DNA of 64,000 nt, from NCBI GenBank assembly GCA_905372355.1, contig CAJPOT010000005.1, positions 62,001-126,000 on the forward strand, written 5' to 3'. The translations under genes were made by a program, and so were the position numbers. Under the pieces are notes generated by a model. The model saw only the letters and a program-made list of their open reading frames with translations, searched no databases and was not told where the DNA came from. The first letter of the stretch is position 1. Each line of letters starts with the position of its first letter. Positions 35,541 to 44,847 of the stretch are shown one piece after another. The DNA comes from an uncultured Selenomonas sp. (GTDB taxonomy: Bacteria > Bacillota > Negativicutes > Selenomonadales > Selenomonadaceae).

Positions 35541-37139
35541 ATGAAGAAATGGTGCAGGAAGCCTTGGTCGCTTTTATTGGCGGGAGCTTTCCTTTACAGC
35601 GTGTCATCCGTGGGAGCGGCGGCTGACCTTTCGCTTGCGGGCGCGGTCGAGCTTGCGCTTTCGCAGAATGCGGATCTGAAGATCACGAAGCAGGCGGAGG
35701 AGTCGGCGCTTGCTTCGCTCGGCGAGGCGAAGAGCGAGAAGGGATTCTCCGTCAGCGCTGCGGGCGGTTATTCCGTCGGCAGAAATTGGAATGATCGCGG
35801 CAACGCGACGTCGTCGGGGCTTAATGCGTCCGTCAAGAGCGGTATCAATATCTGGGATGGCGGCAAGGCGAGCGGCGGTATCGACAGCGCTAAGATCGCC
35901 ATCTTGACGGCGCGCCTCAAAACGGCACGCGCCGAGGAGAAGCTGCGTCTTTCCGTCATCGAGTCGTATTACAACGCGCTGCAGGCGAAGAAGACCGTCG
36001 GTGTGAACAAGGCGTCCGTCGACAATTATCAGGCGCATTTGACGAACGTCGAACAGCTTTTCTCGGCGGGCAGCAAGGCGCGCATGGACGTGCTGCGTGC
36101 CTCCGTGGAGCTTTCCGATGCACGCCAGACGCTCATCAAGTCGGAGAACGACTATGAGATCAGTCTGGCGAAGCTTAGGAATCTTGTGAACATGGACAGG
36201 GATGAGCCGCTTCGCCTCACCGATGATGCCGTATACAGCCCGTTCGCCCCTGCGCTTTCCGACTGTCTCGCCTTCGGCGCTGAAAATCGCAAGGAGATTT
36301 GGATCGACAATTACGATGTCGTGCGCAAGGAGCTTGACATCGAGGTGGTCAAGGCCGGCTATACGCCGCAGATCGACTTCTCGCTGAGCGCGTCGGCGAA
36401 CAAGGACTTCGAGCCTGCGTCGGACAGCAGTCGCGGCGTGACGGCAGGCATCAATATGAATTGGAACATCTTCGACGGCGGCAGAAAGAAGGCGCGCATC
36501 GAGGCGGCGGAAGCGGCGCTCGATGCCGCGCGGCTGCAGCTGGAAAAGGACAGGAACGATGTGGACTACGACATCCGCGCGGCGTACTTTTCGATGAAGG
36601 AGGCGGAAAACCGTCTGAACTCGACGCAGGACGCCGTAGACAAGGCGAAGGAGGACTACTTCATCGCACGCGAGAAGTACCGCGCGGGTGAAGGCATCAT
36701 GCTCGACATCATCGACGCGCAGCTTGCGCTCTCGAAGGCGGAGATGAACCACATCAGCGCACAGTACGACTTTGCGCGCGGCAAGGCGCAGGTGGAAAAC
36801 GCCATGGGGCAGAGCCTCACGGAGAGTGAGCAGCGTGCGGCGGACGCCATGGACGCCGTGCCGCTGGCGAGAGCTGAGATCAGCCGCAGGGATGCGGTGC
36901 ACGCCTATGAAGAGAACGAGAAGGCGATGAAGGAGCGTCAGGACAGGACGGTCATTCCTTTCCCCGCGTCTGAGGCAGCGGCGGCGAAACAGTCCGCCGT
37001 GCAGAAGGAAAGAGCGTCAGGCGCGAAGGATTCGAATACAATGAATACAGCGAACGCGGCAAATGCGACGAATGCAGCTGATCCAGACAGTGCAGCGAAT
37101 GCGGCGGCAGCGGCAGCCGGAAATGGAGGACGGGCATGA
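35541..37139 (+). CDS. tolC: TolC-family outer-membrane efflux channel
   Basis: Outer-membrane factor of 532 residues that provides the exit duct for the adaptor and ABC pump encoded next. A signal peptide (SLLLAGAFLYSVSSVGAAA) precedes two repeats of the OEP domain (ADLSLAGAVELALSQN near residue 30; the second half from about residue 240), each with long coiled-coil helices. The C-terminus ends in an Ala/Asn-rich, low-complexity tail. ATG 35541 has GGAGGAG at 35527-35533. The stop overlaps the adaptor start (ATGA). It could also serve the RND pump at 8.7 kb, which lacks its own channel. Confidence 0.87.
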   Translation: MKKWCRKPWSLLLAGAFLYSVSSVGAAADLSLAGAVELALSQNADLKITKQAEESALASLGEAKSEKGFSVSAAGGYSVGRNWNDRGNATSSGLNASVKSGINIWDGGKASGGIDSAKIAILTARLKTARAEEKLRLSVIESYYNALQAKKTVGVNKASVDNYQAHLTNVEQLFSAGSKARMDVLRASVELSDARQTLIKSENDYEISLAKLRNLVNMDRDEPLRLTDDAVYSPFAPALSDCLAFGAENRKEIWIDNYDVVRKELDIEVVKAGYTPQIDFSLSASANKDFEPASDSSRGVTAGINMNWNIFDGGRKKARIEAAEAALDAARLQLEKDRNDVDYDIRAAYFSMKEAENRLNSTQDAVDKAKEDYFIAREKYRAGEGIMLDIIDAQLALSKAEMNHISAQYDFARGKAQVENAMGQSLTESEQRAADAMDAVPLARAEISRRDAVHAYEENEKAMKERQDRTVIPFPASEAAAAKQSAVQKERASGAKDSNTMNTANAANATNAADPDSAANAAAAAAGNGGRA

Positions 37140-38281
37140 AGATTTTCGGCAAGGATATCACCTTCGGCACGAAGGCGAAGATAGCAGTGACCGCGCTCGT
37201 CCTCGTTGGCTGTGCTTTTGGCGGCTACAGCTACTATGAGGCGCAGCAGGCAGAAAAGGCCATGCGAGAGTCTGCGGGCGAGACGGCGACGGTGGTGCGC
37301 ATGGAGATGAAGTCCACCGTGTCGGCGACGGGCACGATCATTCCTGTCGATTCCGTCGAGGTCAGCTCGAAGATCACGGCGCGCATCAAGAATGTGCTCG
37401 TCAAGGAAAACGACATCGTGACGGCAGGCGAGACGGTCGCGACACTCGACGCCAAGTCGCTCGCGACGAAGCGCGATCAGGCGCAGTTCAAGGTCACGAA
37501 CGCCAAGGCGAAGTACGACCGCGAGGCATACCTCTACAGCATCGGCGCGAATCCGCAGACGACGTTCGAGGACGCGCAGTACAACTACGATGCTGCCAAG
37601 AGCGTCTTGGAAGAGACGGAGTCCGATCTCGCTGAGACGATCATCCAGGCGCCGATCAGCGGCATCGTCGTCGGCAAGCCCAAGACGGCGGGTACGATGG
37701 CGACGGCGGGAACGGACTATCCGACCGTCATCATGCGCATCGCCGACCTCTCGAAGAAGCAAATCATGGCGAAGGTCGACGAGACGGACATCGGCAATAT
37801 CAAGGTCGGCCAGCAGGCGACGTTCACGGTCGATGCCTATTCGGGCAAGACCTTCACGGCGCGCGTCGCGAAGATCAGCCAGACGGACACCGCGAATACA
37901 TGGCAGACCGTGTCCTCGTCGAGCACGACGACGACTTCTACTGCGAGTGTCATCTACTACTATGTGACGCTCGATGTCGACGATCCCGAGAACCTGCTGC
38001 TGCCGGCCATGACGGCACGTCTTGAAATCGAGACGGCGACGAAACCCAGCGCACTCGCCGTTCCCATCGCCGCATTGAAGACGGACGCCTCGGGAACATA
38101 CGTCGTCGTCGAGATGCCCGACGGCACGAAGGAGAACCGCCCTGTCAAGACAGGCATCTACAGCGATGACTATGTGGAAATCCTCGACGGTCTCATCGAG
38201 GGCGAAACCGTGTCGATTTCCTACACGGCGACGCAGCCGCAGGTCATGATGATGGGCGGCGGCGGCCACCCGCCGATGTAA
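37136..38281 (+). CDS. MacA-like periplasmic adaptor (HlyD family)
   Basis: Adaptor of 381 residues between the MacB-type permease and TolC. One N-terminal TM helix (KIAVTALVLVGCAFGGYSYY) anchors it; the lipoyl-type segments (VEVSSKITARIKNVLVKENDIVTAGETVATLD and IQAPISGIVVGK) flank an alpha-hairpin, followed by a beta-barrel (AKVDETDIGNIKVGQQATF). The C-terminal 15 residues are Met- and Gly-rich (MMMGGGGHPPM), which could bind metal, although this is speculation. It starts 4 bp inside the tolC stop. Confidence 0.87.
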   Translation: MKIFGKDITFGTKAKIAVTALVLVGCAFGGYSYYEAQQAEKAMRESAGETATVVRMEMKSTVSATGTIIPVDSVEVSSKITARIKNVLVKENDIVTAGETVATLDAKSLATKRDQAQFKVTNAKAKYDREAYLYSIGANPQTTFEDAQYNYDAAKSVLEETESDLAETIIQAPISGIVVGKPKTAGTMATAGTDYPTVIMRIADLSKKQIMAKVDETDIGNIKVGQQATFTVDAYSGKTFTARVAKISQTDTANTWQTVSSSSTTTTSTASVIYYYVTLDVDDPENLLLPAMTARLEIETATKPSALAVPIAALKTDASGTYVVVEMPDGTKENRPVKTGIYSDDYVEILDGLIEGETVSISYTATQPQVMMMGGGGHPPM

Positions 38282-38299
38282 GTGCGGAAAGGAACGATC

Positions 38300-39040
38300 A
38301 TGGAGCAAAAGGCGAAGGAAGAGCGAGCGGCGCAGGAAAAGGCGACGATCGAGCTTCGGGGCATCAAGAAACTCTATCCGATGGGCGATCAAATCGTCGC
38401 CGCGCTCGCGGGCGTTGATCTTACGATACGAAAGGGCGAGTTCGCCGCCCTCATGGGGCCGTCCGGCTCGGGCAAGTCGACGCTCATGAACATCCTCGGC
38501 TGCCTCGACCGCCCGACGGAAGGATCGTACAAGCTCGACGGCGAGGAGGTCGCGCACCTCTCGGACGACGCGCTCGCGCTCACGCGCAATAAGAAGATTG
38601 GCTTCGTATTTCAGAACTTCAACCTGCTCTCGAAGAGCAGCGCAGCTGAAAACGTCGCCCTGCCGCTCATCTATGCGGGCGTCGGAAGAGGCGAGCGGCG
38701 CGAGCGCGCCATGCACCTCTTGGAAGCCGTCGGGCTTGCCGACCGTGCCGACCATCAGCCCAACGAGCTTTCGGGCGGTCAGCGCCAGCGCGTCGCCATC
38801 GCGCGCGCCCTCGTCAACGATCCGCACATCGTCATGGCAGATGAGCCGACGGGCAATCTCGACACGAAGTCGACGCATGAGATCATGGAGCTCTTCGAGA
38901 AGCTTCATGCCGCCGGGCGCACGATCATCCTCGTCACGCACGAGCCGGACATCGCCGCCTGCGCGAGCCGTCAGCTTCTCGTGCGCGACGGCCTCATCAC
39001 GCGCGACGAGGGCAGGGGCGTCAAGATGGATGTCGTATAG
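38300..39040 (+). CDS. ABC transporter ATPase (MacB/LolD-type)
   Basis: ATP-binding subunit of 246 residues for the permease encoded next. Walker A is GPSGSGKSTLMNIL, the Q-loop reads VFQNFNLL, the signature is LSGGQRQRVAIARAL and Walker B is VMADEPTGNLD, all in the order and spacing of the MacB/LolD/FtsE class. ATG 38300 has AAAGGA at 38288-38293, 18 bp after the adaptor stop. Unlike E. coli MacB, the ATPase and permease are separate polypeptides. Confidence 0.92.
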   Translation: MEQKAKEERAAQEKATIELRGIKKLYPMGDQIVAALAGVDLTIRKGEFAALMGPSGSGKSTLMNILGCLDRPTEGSYKLDGEEVAHLSDDALALTRNKKIGFVFQNFNLLSKSSAAENVALPLIYAGVGRGERRERAMHLLEAVGLADRADHQPNELSGGQRQRVAIARALVNDPHIVMADEPTGNLDTKSTHEIMELFEKLHAAGRTIILVTHEPDIAACASRQLLVRDGLITRDEGRGVKMDVV

Positions 39041-39052
39041 GAGGGAAGTCGC

Positions 39053-40270
39053 TTGTTGATTTGGGAAAGCATCACCATCGCCCTGCATGAACTCTTTGCG
39101 AACAAAATGCGCTCCGTCCTCACCATGCTCGGCATCATCATCGGTGTCGCCGCCGTCATTGCGATGGTCTCCATCGGCATGGGCGTCAAGAGCAACGTCG
39201 AGGACTCGATGGCGAGCCTCGGTAGCAACATGCTCATCGTCACGCCCGGCGCGGCGAACTCAGGCGGCATTCGCGGCGCGGCAGGATCGCGCGAGTCGCT
39301 GAAGTACGACGACGCCGTCGCGATCAAAAAGAAGATCAAGAACATCGACCACGTTTCGCCCATCGTGCAGCGCTCCTATCAGATTGTCTACGGCAATCAA
39401 AACTGGAATACCGTTGTCATGGGCGTGACGCCCGAGTATATGGCGATCCGCTCGCTCACGCTGACCGTCGGCACCTTCATCTCGCAGACGGACAACGACA
39501 AGCGCCAGCGCGTCGCCGTCATCGGCCCGACCGTCGCTAGGAATCTCTTCGGCAGCGAGAACCCCATCGGCAGGAACATTCGCATCCACAATCAGCCGTT
39601 CAAGATCATCGGCGTTCTCGCGAGCAAGGGACAGTCCTCCATGGGCCAGGATCAGGACGATGTGGTCATCGTGCCGCTGATGACGGAGCAGGAGCGCCTT
39701 CTCGGCATCACGCACATCCAGATGATCAACCTGCAGGTCAGCGAGGCCTCGAAGATCGTCCAGGTACAGAGCGAGGTCGAAACGCTGCTGCGCCAGCGTC
39801 ACCACATCCTGAATGGCAAGGAGAATGACTTCACCGTCAACAACCTCACGAGCCTCGTCGAGACGGTGACGCAGCAGACGACGATGCTGACGATCCTCCT
39901 TGGCAGTATCGCGGGCATCTCGCTCCTCGTCGGCGGCATCGGCATCATGAACATCATGATGGTCTCGGTCACGGAGCGCACGCGCGAGATCGGCATACGG
40001 AAGGCGCTCGGCGCGACCTTCGGCAACATCATGCTGCAGTTCCTCATTGAGTCTGTCGTCATGGGCGTCGTTGGCGGCATCCTCGGCATCTGCCTCGGCT
40101 GCGCCATCTCCGTTGCCATCTCCCACCTTGGCGAATTCAAGACCGTCATCACGGCGATGCCGATCCTCATGTCCTTCTCGTTCGCCGTCGGCATCGGCCT
40201 CTTCTTCGGTATCTATCCGGCAAGAAAGGCCGCGAAGCTCGACCCGATCGACGCGCTTCGCTACGAGTAA
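39053..40270 (+). CDS. MacB-type ABC permease
   Basis: Permease of 405 residues with the MacB/FtsX plan: one N-terminal helix (LTMLGIIIGVAAVIAMVSIGMG), a large periplasmic domain, then three helices at the C-terminus (TILLGSIAGISLLVGGIGIMN, FLIESVVMGVVGGILGICLG, and a final ILMSFSFAVGIGLFFGIYPA). Start TTG 39053 lies 7 bp after AGGAGGG at 39039-39045. It completes a tolC-macA-ATPase-permease operon for extrusion of drugs, peptides or lipids across both membranes; the substrate is not known. Confidence 0.9.
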   Translation: MLIWESITIALHELFANKMRSVLTMLGIIIGVAAVIAMVSIGMGVKSNVEDSMASLGSNMLIVTPGAANSGGIRGAAGSRESLKYDDAVAIKKKIKNIDHVSPIVQRSYQIVYGNQNWNTVVMGVTPEYMAIRSLTLTVGTFISQTDNDKRQRVAVIGPTVARNLFGSENPIGRNIRIHNQPFKIIGVLASKGQSSMGQDQDDVVIVPLMTEQERLLGITHIQMINLQVSEASKIVQVQSEVETLLRQRHHILNGKENDFTVNNLTSLVETVTQQTTMLTILLGSIAGISLLVGGIGIMNIMMVSVTERTREIGIRKALGATFGNIMLQFLIESVVMGVVGGILGICLGCAISVAISHLGEFKTVITAMPILMSFSFAVGIGLFFGIYPARKAAKLDPIDALRYE

Positions 40271-40351
40271 GAGGTCGTCGAAAAGTGAAGTGACTTGCAT
40301 GAGTTCTTCATTACCGTACGATGCGTGAAGCGCGGCAGAGTGCTGTTGCAT

Positions 40352-40395
40352 GAAGAATCCCCCGAGAAATCTTCTCGGGGGATTCTTCGCTTTTG
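40352..40395 (+). terminator. Terminator after the efflux operon
   Basis: Perfect 17-bp stem (40352-40368 with 40372-40388) with a 3-base loop, then GCTTTTG. It lies between convergent genes and acts best on the plus strand. Confidence 0.85.
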
Positions 40396-40411
40396 CCGTT
40401 AAGGATGCGTC

Positions 40412-42556
40412 CTACACTTGGATCTTGGCGACTTCGCCTTGCAGACTTGTGGCGATTTCGGCGAGCCCTTCGCTTGCATCGGCGATATTCTGCAGGGACT
40501 GCGTCTGCGTCTCCACGGCGCTGTTGCCCTCCTCACTCGTCGCGGCGTTTTCCTGTGCGAGCGCCGAGAGGCTCTCGATCACTTGGGAAACGGAGTGGCT
40601 TTTGTCCACGATATTCCGCGTCGAGTCGTTCATCCTCTTGACGACCTGCTCCGTCTCTTCGACGGCTTCGTCGATGCGGCGGAATTTTTCCTGCGTTTCA
40701 TCGAGACTCGTGCGCGTTTCGTCGACGAGATGCCGGGACACTTCCATCGTGTCGACCGCCTCTTGAGATTTCTCTTTGAGTCCGCCGATGATGGCGCTGA
40801 TTTCGTCGGTGAAGCTGCGGCTCTGCTCCGCGAGCTTGCGGATCTCGTCCGCGACGACGGTGAAGCCGCGTCCTGCCTCTCCGGCCCGTGCTGCTTCGAT
40901 GGCGGCATTCAGGGCGAGAAGGTTCGTCTGCTCGGAAATCGACTGGATCATCTGGCTGGCCACTTCGATCTTTTCCGCGCTCTTGTTCGTCTCGATGACG
41001 ACGCGAGCCACTTCTTCGGTCGCTCGGGAGGTTTCTGCCGATTTCTTCATGACATCGGCGAGGATGGCGATGCCTTCATCCTTGCGCTGGCGCACGGCAG
41101 CGGTTCCTTCATTGATTTTTTCGAGGATTTCCTGATTGCCGTCGAGCAGGGTCTGGATTTCGTCCAAGTGATCGGAGGCCTCCTGCGTGTCCTGTGCCTG
41201 TTTCGATGCACCGTCGGCAATGTTGTGGATGGCCGTCGTCACGTTGCGCGCGCTGTTGGCCGTGCTCTGCGTCGTGGCGGTCAGTTCCTCGCTCGTAGCA
41301 GCGACGGACTGGGAATTGCCATTGATCTTTCCGACGATGTCGCGCAGGCTGCTCGCCATCTTGCCGCAGGCGCGTGTGATGATGCCGATTTCATCGCCGC
41401 GCTCCAGGTATTTCGCAAGGTGCATATTTTTCTCTTTCTGCAGATCGAGTCCTGCAAAGCGCTCGATCATGCCCGCCATATCCTTTAGAGGTGCGGAGAC
41501 GCGCTTGTGGATGAAGAAGCTCATGAGCGCGATGAGACCTGCACCGCAAGCTACTGCAATCAGCAGCGATATGAGGACGAGTGCCTTTGCCTCATGCGTG
41601 AACATCTCGTTGGAGACGGCGACGAGCGCCCCCCAAGGCTGTTCGATGCCCTTGAGCTTGATGGGGTTGAAGATATAGGTGGTAGGAAGCCCCGTGGATT
41701 CGGAGGTGCGCTCCATGGAGAAGAGCTCCTGGCCGAAGAATTTCTGTCCTTCGCTTTCGCTTACGCCCAGCATTTCATAGACGTTCTTGGAGACCGCGTC
41801 ATCTTTCAGCCCGTGGGCAAGCAGCGTTCCCTGCGGGGTAAAGACGGCGAAGAAATTGTTCGGCGTGCTGATCGCCGCCATGTCGCTCTGGAAAGGAGCG
41901 GCGTCGAAATCCACCGTGACGGCGCCGACGAAACGACCGTCCTCGATGAGAGGGAAGGCGATGGTCAGCATGTAGGTGCGCTGGGTCGGCGTGACATCGT
42001 ACCAGTAGGGATCGGTCAGCGTGATTTTCTGCGTCTTGCGCGGGGATTGATACCACTCGTCCGTCTCATAGCCGGCGAGCGGCGTGATCACGATGTCGGA
42101 GCCTTCCTTGCCCGCATAAGGGATGGCGCGCCCCGTGGCGTCGGAAGCGGGGGAGTTCACGAATGCGGCATCTTTGCCGTCGAAGGCGTTTGGCTCGAAG
42201 CAGATGCCCGAACCGACGATGTCGTCATTGGAAGCGACGGTCGAGCGCAGGGCGGCGATCAGATCGTCGCGATTGCGCTGCTCGGGCGGCAGAGACAGAA
42301 TCTGTTGGACGCGCGATCTCAGATCCTGCCCCGATTGATAGACGGCAGTGTAGCGCGTCTCGATGGCGGCCGTCTTCATGCCGACCTCGTTGTACTTTTC
42401 CCGTATGCCGTCTTCAATCATGGTGTTGTACGAGCGATAGCCGATGAAGCTCATGAGAATGGCGATCATCAGCGTGACGCCGAGGAAGATGACAACATTG
42501 ACTTGCAGTCCGATGCCGTAGCCGCCCTTTTGCGGGGTTTCCTTTGTTTTGTTCAT
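40412..42556 (-). CDS. Methyl-accepting chemotaxis protein (dCache, HAMP)
   Basis: Transmembrane chemoreceptor of 714 residues. TM1 ([20 protein letters not shown]) and TM2 ([21 protein letters not shown]) enclose a dCache_1 ligand-binding domain of about 280 residues ([37 protein letters not shown]). HAMP then leads into a full signalling coiled coil with tip [17 protein letters not shown]. dCache receptors often bind amino acids or other small solutes. Start is ATG 42554-42556 with AGGAG 9 bp away; the reading frame could extend to 42631 but lacks a ribosome site there. Confidence 0.9.
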   Translation of the reverse strand: MNKTKETPQKGGYGIGLQVNVVIFLGVTLMIAILMSFIGYRSYNTMIEDGIREKYNEVGMKTAAIETRYTAVYQSGQDLRSRVQQILSLPPEQRNRDDLIAALRSTVASNDDIVGSGICFEPNAFDGKDAAFVNSPASDATGRAIPYAGKEGSDIVITPLAGYETDEWYQSPRKTQKITLTDPYWYDVTPTQRTYMLTIAFPLIEDGRFVGAVTVDFDAAPFQSDMAAISTPNNFFAVFTPQGTLLAHGLKDDAVSKNVYEMLGVSESEGQKFFGQELFSMERTSESTGLPTTYIFNPIKLKGIEQPWGALVAVSNEMFTHEAKALVLISLLIAVACGAGLIALMSFFIHKRVSAPLKDMAGMIERFAGLDLQKEKNMHLAKYLERGDEIGIITRACGKMASSLRDIVGKINGNSQSVAATSEELTATTQSTANSARNVTTAIHNIADGASKQAQDTQEASDHLDEIQTLLDGNQEILEKINEGTAAVRQRKDEGIAILADVMKKSAETSRATEEVARVVIETNKSAEKIEVASQMIQSISEQTNLLALNAAIEAARAGEAGRGFTVVADEIRKLAEQSRSFTDEISAIIGGLKEKSQEAVDTMEVSRHLVDETRTSLDETQEKFRRIDEAVEETEQVVKRMNDSTRNIVDKSHSVSQVIESLSALAQENAATSEEGNSAVETQTQSLQNIADASEGLAEIATSLQGEVAKIQV

Positions 42557-42669
42557 GTTGTACAGCTCCTTTTCGGGGAGGCGCGCGCATTTTTCGTCAA
42601 GAAATGCGCCTCCTAATTTAGTTGACTTCATCTACTACTTTACAAAGACGGAATCTGGAATCTTTTAAT

Positions 42670-42678
42670 ATTATATCA
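42670..42678 (-). promoter_or_regulatory. Possible extended -10 promoter for the dCache receptor
   Basis: Minus-strand TGA-TATAAT (TATAAT at 42670-42675) about 115 bp before the start; no good -35 is seen at 16-18 bp. Confidence 0.4.
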
Positions 42679-42743
42679 CATTTTTCAAAAAAAGTGGCAC
42701 TTGAATATAATTTGACGATAAACTTTAGCGATACGAAGCGCTC

Positions 42744-43088
42744 CTACCCGAGCAAGGGGCTTTCGCCAAGCTTGTCGAGCAGCAGATTTGTTTCCATGAC
42801 GCTCTTCTTGTGCGTGAGCGCGAAGATGAGGACGCTGTCCCAGCTCTTCTTGGCGTAGAGCTGCGGCAGATGAGCCGCGTGCAGCAGACGGCTCGTTTCC
42901 TTGAGGTCGAGTCCGAGCGCGAGGGCGAGCGCCAGAATTTTTGCGCGCGAGGGATTCTTGTCGCCGGAAAAGATATGGTAGGCGTATGTGGCTTCGAGTC
43001 CCGAGGTGCGGATGACATCGCTTTTCGTTCGATTCTTCTGCGAGAGAAGCTGCGCGAGATAAGGCTCCTCTTTTTCGTTGGAAAAGCA
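42744..43088 (-). CDS. HTH (XRE-like) regulator with no usable start codon
   Basis: The minus strand carries an open frame of 114 codons plus stop, from an in-frame stop at 43089-43091 to TAG at 42744-42746. The product has helix-turn-helix character: EEPYLAQLLSQKNRTKSDVIR, then GLEATYAYHIFSGDKNPSR, with a helical C-terminus ending NLLLDKLGESPLLG. There is no ATG, GTG or TTG in this frame before it becomes clearly coding. Deleting one base in GTGCTTTTCC (near 43086) would create a GTG start. It may therefore carry a start-region indel, start at a rare codon, or be dead. AAAAAGAGGAG is internal. It is divergent from cstA with overlapping promoters. Confidence 0.65.
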   Translation of the reverse strand, partial: CFSNEKEEPYLAQLLSQKNRTKSDVIRTSGLEATYAYHIFSGDKNPSRAKILALALALGLDLKETSRLLHAAHLPQLYAKKSWDSVLIFALTHKKSVMETNLLLDKLGESPLLG

Positions 43089-43091
43089 CTA

Positions 43092-43120
43092 TTGACAACT
43101 TGGCGAAAAAGGTTTACATT
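43092..43120 (+). promoter_or_regulatory. cstA promoter
   Basis: TTGACA at 43092-43097, 17-bp spacer, TACATT at 43115-43120. Confidence 0.65.
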
Positions 43121-43141
43121 GAATCCGTAAATGTATTTCAA
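43113..43141 (-). promoter_or_regulatory. Divergent promoter for the HTH gene
   Basis: On the minus strand, TTGAAA (43136-43141), 17 bp, TGTAAA (43113-43118). It overlaps the cstA promoter, so a regulator bound here could affect both directions. Confidence 0.45.
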
Positions 43142-43227
43142 CAATAGTCCGAATATTGCCTATATGAAGGAGAGGAGGGGCGGCACGACAGTCTATAGAC
43201 TGACGGACAGAAGGAGAGTGATTTGCG

Positions 43228-44652
43228 ATGGTTACATTTTTGGTGGCATTGCTCGCTTTGATTCTGGGCTACGTCATCTACGGCAGGGTTGTCGACGTGA
43301 TTTTCTCGCCTACGGACAAGCCGACGCCTGCGTTGGTGCACGATGACGGTGTGGATTACATTCCTCTGCCGACGTGGAAGGTCTTCATGATCCAGCTTTT
43401 GAATATCGCTGGTCTCGGACCGATTTTCGGCGCTTTGCAGGGGGCGCTTTGGGGGCCGTGCGTCTACTTCTGGATCGTTCTCGGCACGATTTTCGCGGGC
43501 GGCGTGCACGACTATATGTCGGGCATGATTTCTCTGCGTGAAGACGGCAAGAGCATCTCGGAGGTCGTCGGCAATCACATGGGCAAGACGATGCTCTTCA
43601 TCATGCGCATCTTCTCGGTCGTGCTTCTCGTCCTCGTCGGCACGGTTTTTGCGACGGGGCCTGCTATGCTCATCGACGGCAAGCTGTTGTCGCTCGGTTC
43701 TATCGGCGCGATCAAGATTTGGCTCATCATCATCTTGATTTATTACTTCCTTGCTACACTTTTGCCGATCGATACGTTGATCGCGCGTTTCTATCCGCTT
43801 TTCGGCGTCTGTCTCATCGTCATGGCGTTCGGCATCATGGGGGCGATGCTTGCGGGCGTCGGCGGTCACGTCATGCCGGAGATGGTCTTGGCGAACCTCC
43901 ATCCGAAGGATATGCCGATCTGGCCGCTGATGTTCATCACGGTCGCCTGCGGCGCCATTTCGGGGTTCCACGCCACGCAGTCGCCCATGATGGCGCGCTG
44001 CCTGAAGGATGAGCGTCTCGCGCGTCCCGTTTTTTACGGCGCGATGGTTTCTGAGGGCTTCATCGCTCTCGTCTGGGCGGCGGCAGGCGTGACCTTCTAC
44101 GAGAGCACGGGCGGCCTCGGCGCCGTGCTTGCCTCGGCAGGTCCCGGTGGCGTCGTCTACGATATCTGCGTCGGCTTCCTCGGTCCCGTCGGGGCGGCTC
44201 TCGCGTTGCTCGGCGTCGTGGCCTGCCCGATCACTTCGGGCGATACGGCGTTCCGCTCGGCACGTTTGACAATCGCCGACTGGTTCGGCCTTGAGCAGAA
44301 GTCGACGAGCAGACGTCTTGCGCTTGCCGTGCCGATCCTTGGTGTCGGTGCTGCTCTTACACAGATGGACTTCTCGATCATCTGGCGCTACTTTTCATGG
44401 ACGAACCAGACGCTCGCTATGATTGTCCTGTGGACGGGATCTGTCTACCTCTATCGTACGTTCCGCGGCAAAATCTACTACATCATCGGCATGATTCCTG
44501 CGACCTTCATGTCGGCTGTCACGGTGACGTACATCCTGCAGGCGAAGGAAGGTTTCGGCCTTTCGACAGATGTTACATATCCCGTCGGTATTGCCGCCGC
44601 TGCGCTCTTCTTGTTCCTCTTCCTGCGCACGACGGTGCTGCGGCATGAGTGA
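43228..44652 (+). CDS. cstA: Carbon-starvation protein CstA family (pyruvate/peptide transporter)
   Basis: Inner-membrane transporter of 474 residues with more than ten helices. The sequence matches the CstA/BtsT family: GRVVDVIFSP, GPIFGALQGALWGPCVYFWI, GGVHDYMSGMISLR and the central GFHATQSPMMARCL, and a C-terminal SGDTAFRSARLTIAD. E. coli members take up pyruvate or peptides. It is shorter than E. coli CstA (about 700), as usual for the compact branch. ATG 43228 has AAGGAGAG upstream. It is monocistronic between its promoter and terminator. Confidence 0.9.
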   Translation: MVTFLVALLALILGYVIYGRVVDVIFSPTDKPTPALVHDDGVDYIPLPTWKVFMIQLLNIAGLGPIFGALQGALWGPCVYFWIVLGTIFAGGVHDYMSGMISLREDGKSISEVVGNHMGKTMLFIMRIFSVVLLVLVGTVFATGPAMLIDGKLLSLGSIGAIKIWLIIILIYYFLATLLPIDTLIARFYPLFGVCLIVMAFGIMGAMLAGVGGHVMPEMVLANLHPKDMPIWPLMFITVACGAISGFHATQSPMMARCLKDERLARPVFYGAMVSEGFIALVWAAAGVTFYESTGGLGAVLASAGPGGVVYDICVGFLGPVGAALALLGVVACPITSGDTAFRSARLTIADWFGLEQKSTSRRLALAVPILGVGAALTQMDFSIIWRYFSWTNQTLAMIVLWTGSVYLYRTFRGKIYYIIGMIPATFMSAVTVTYILQAKEGFGLSTDVTYPVGIAAAALFLFLFLRTTVLRHE

Positions 44653-44718
44653 AGAAATTTTCTGTCTGTGCGGCAGACGAGGACGAGTCGTGGAATGCTA
44701 AAGACGAACAGCAAGCCG

Positions 44719-44757
44719 AAAGTTGCCGAATCGCCCGAAAGATTCGGCAACTTTTTT
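44719..44757 (+). terminator. Terminator after cstA
   Basis: Stem of 14 bp (44719-44732 with 44741-44754) followed by a T-run from 44752 to 44757. Confidence 0.9.
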
Positions 44758-44764
44758 CGCGCTC

Positions 44765-44793
44765 TACACAGAATTTCTCGCGCGGTGTATAAT
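44765..44793 (+). promoter_or_regulatory. kdsD promoter
   Basis: TACACA at 44765-44770, 17-bp spacer, TATAAT at 44788-44793. Confidence 0.6.
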
Positions 44794-44847
44794 AGGGAGG
44801 TAGATTTCTTAGTTGATTTACAGTCGAATGGAAAAGGAGAGCGGCGA

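Noticed and set aside
36938..39088. 716-codon antisense open frame across the MacA/ABC genes
   Set aside because: Same GC-driven shadow pattern; the sense strand holds three well-recognised transporter genes.
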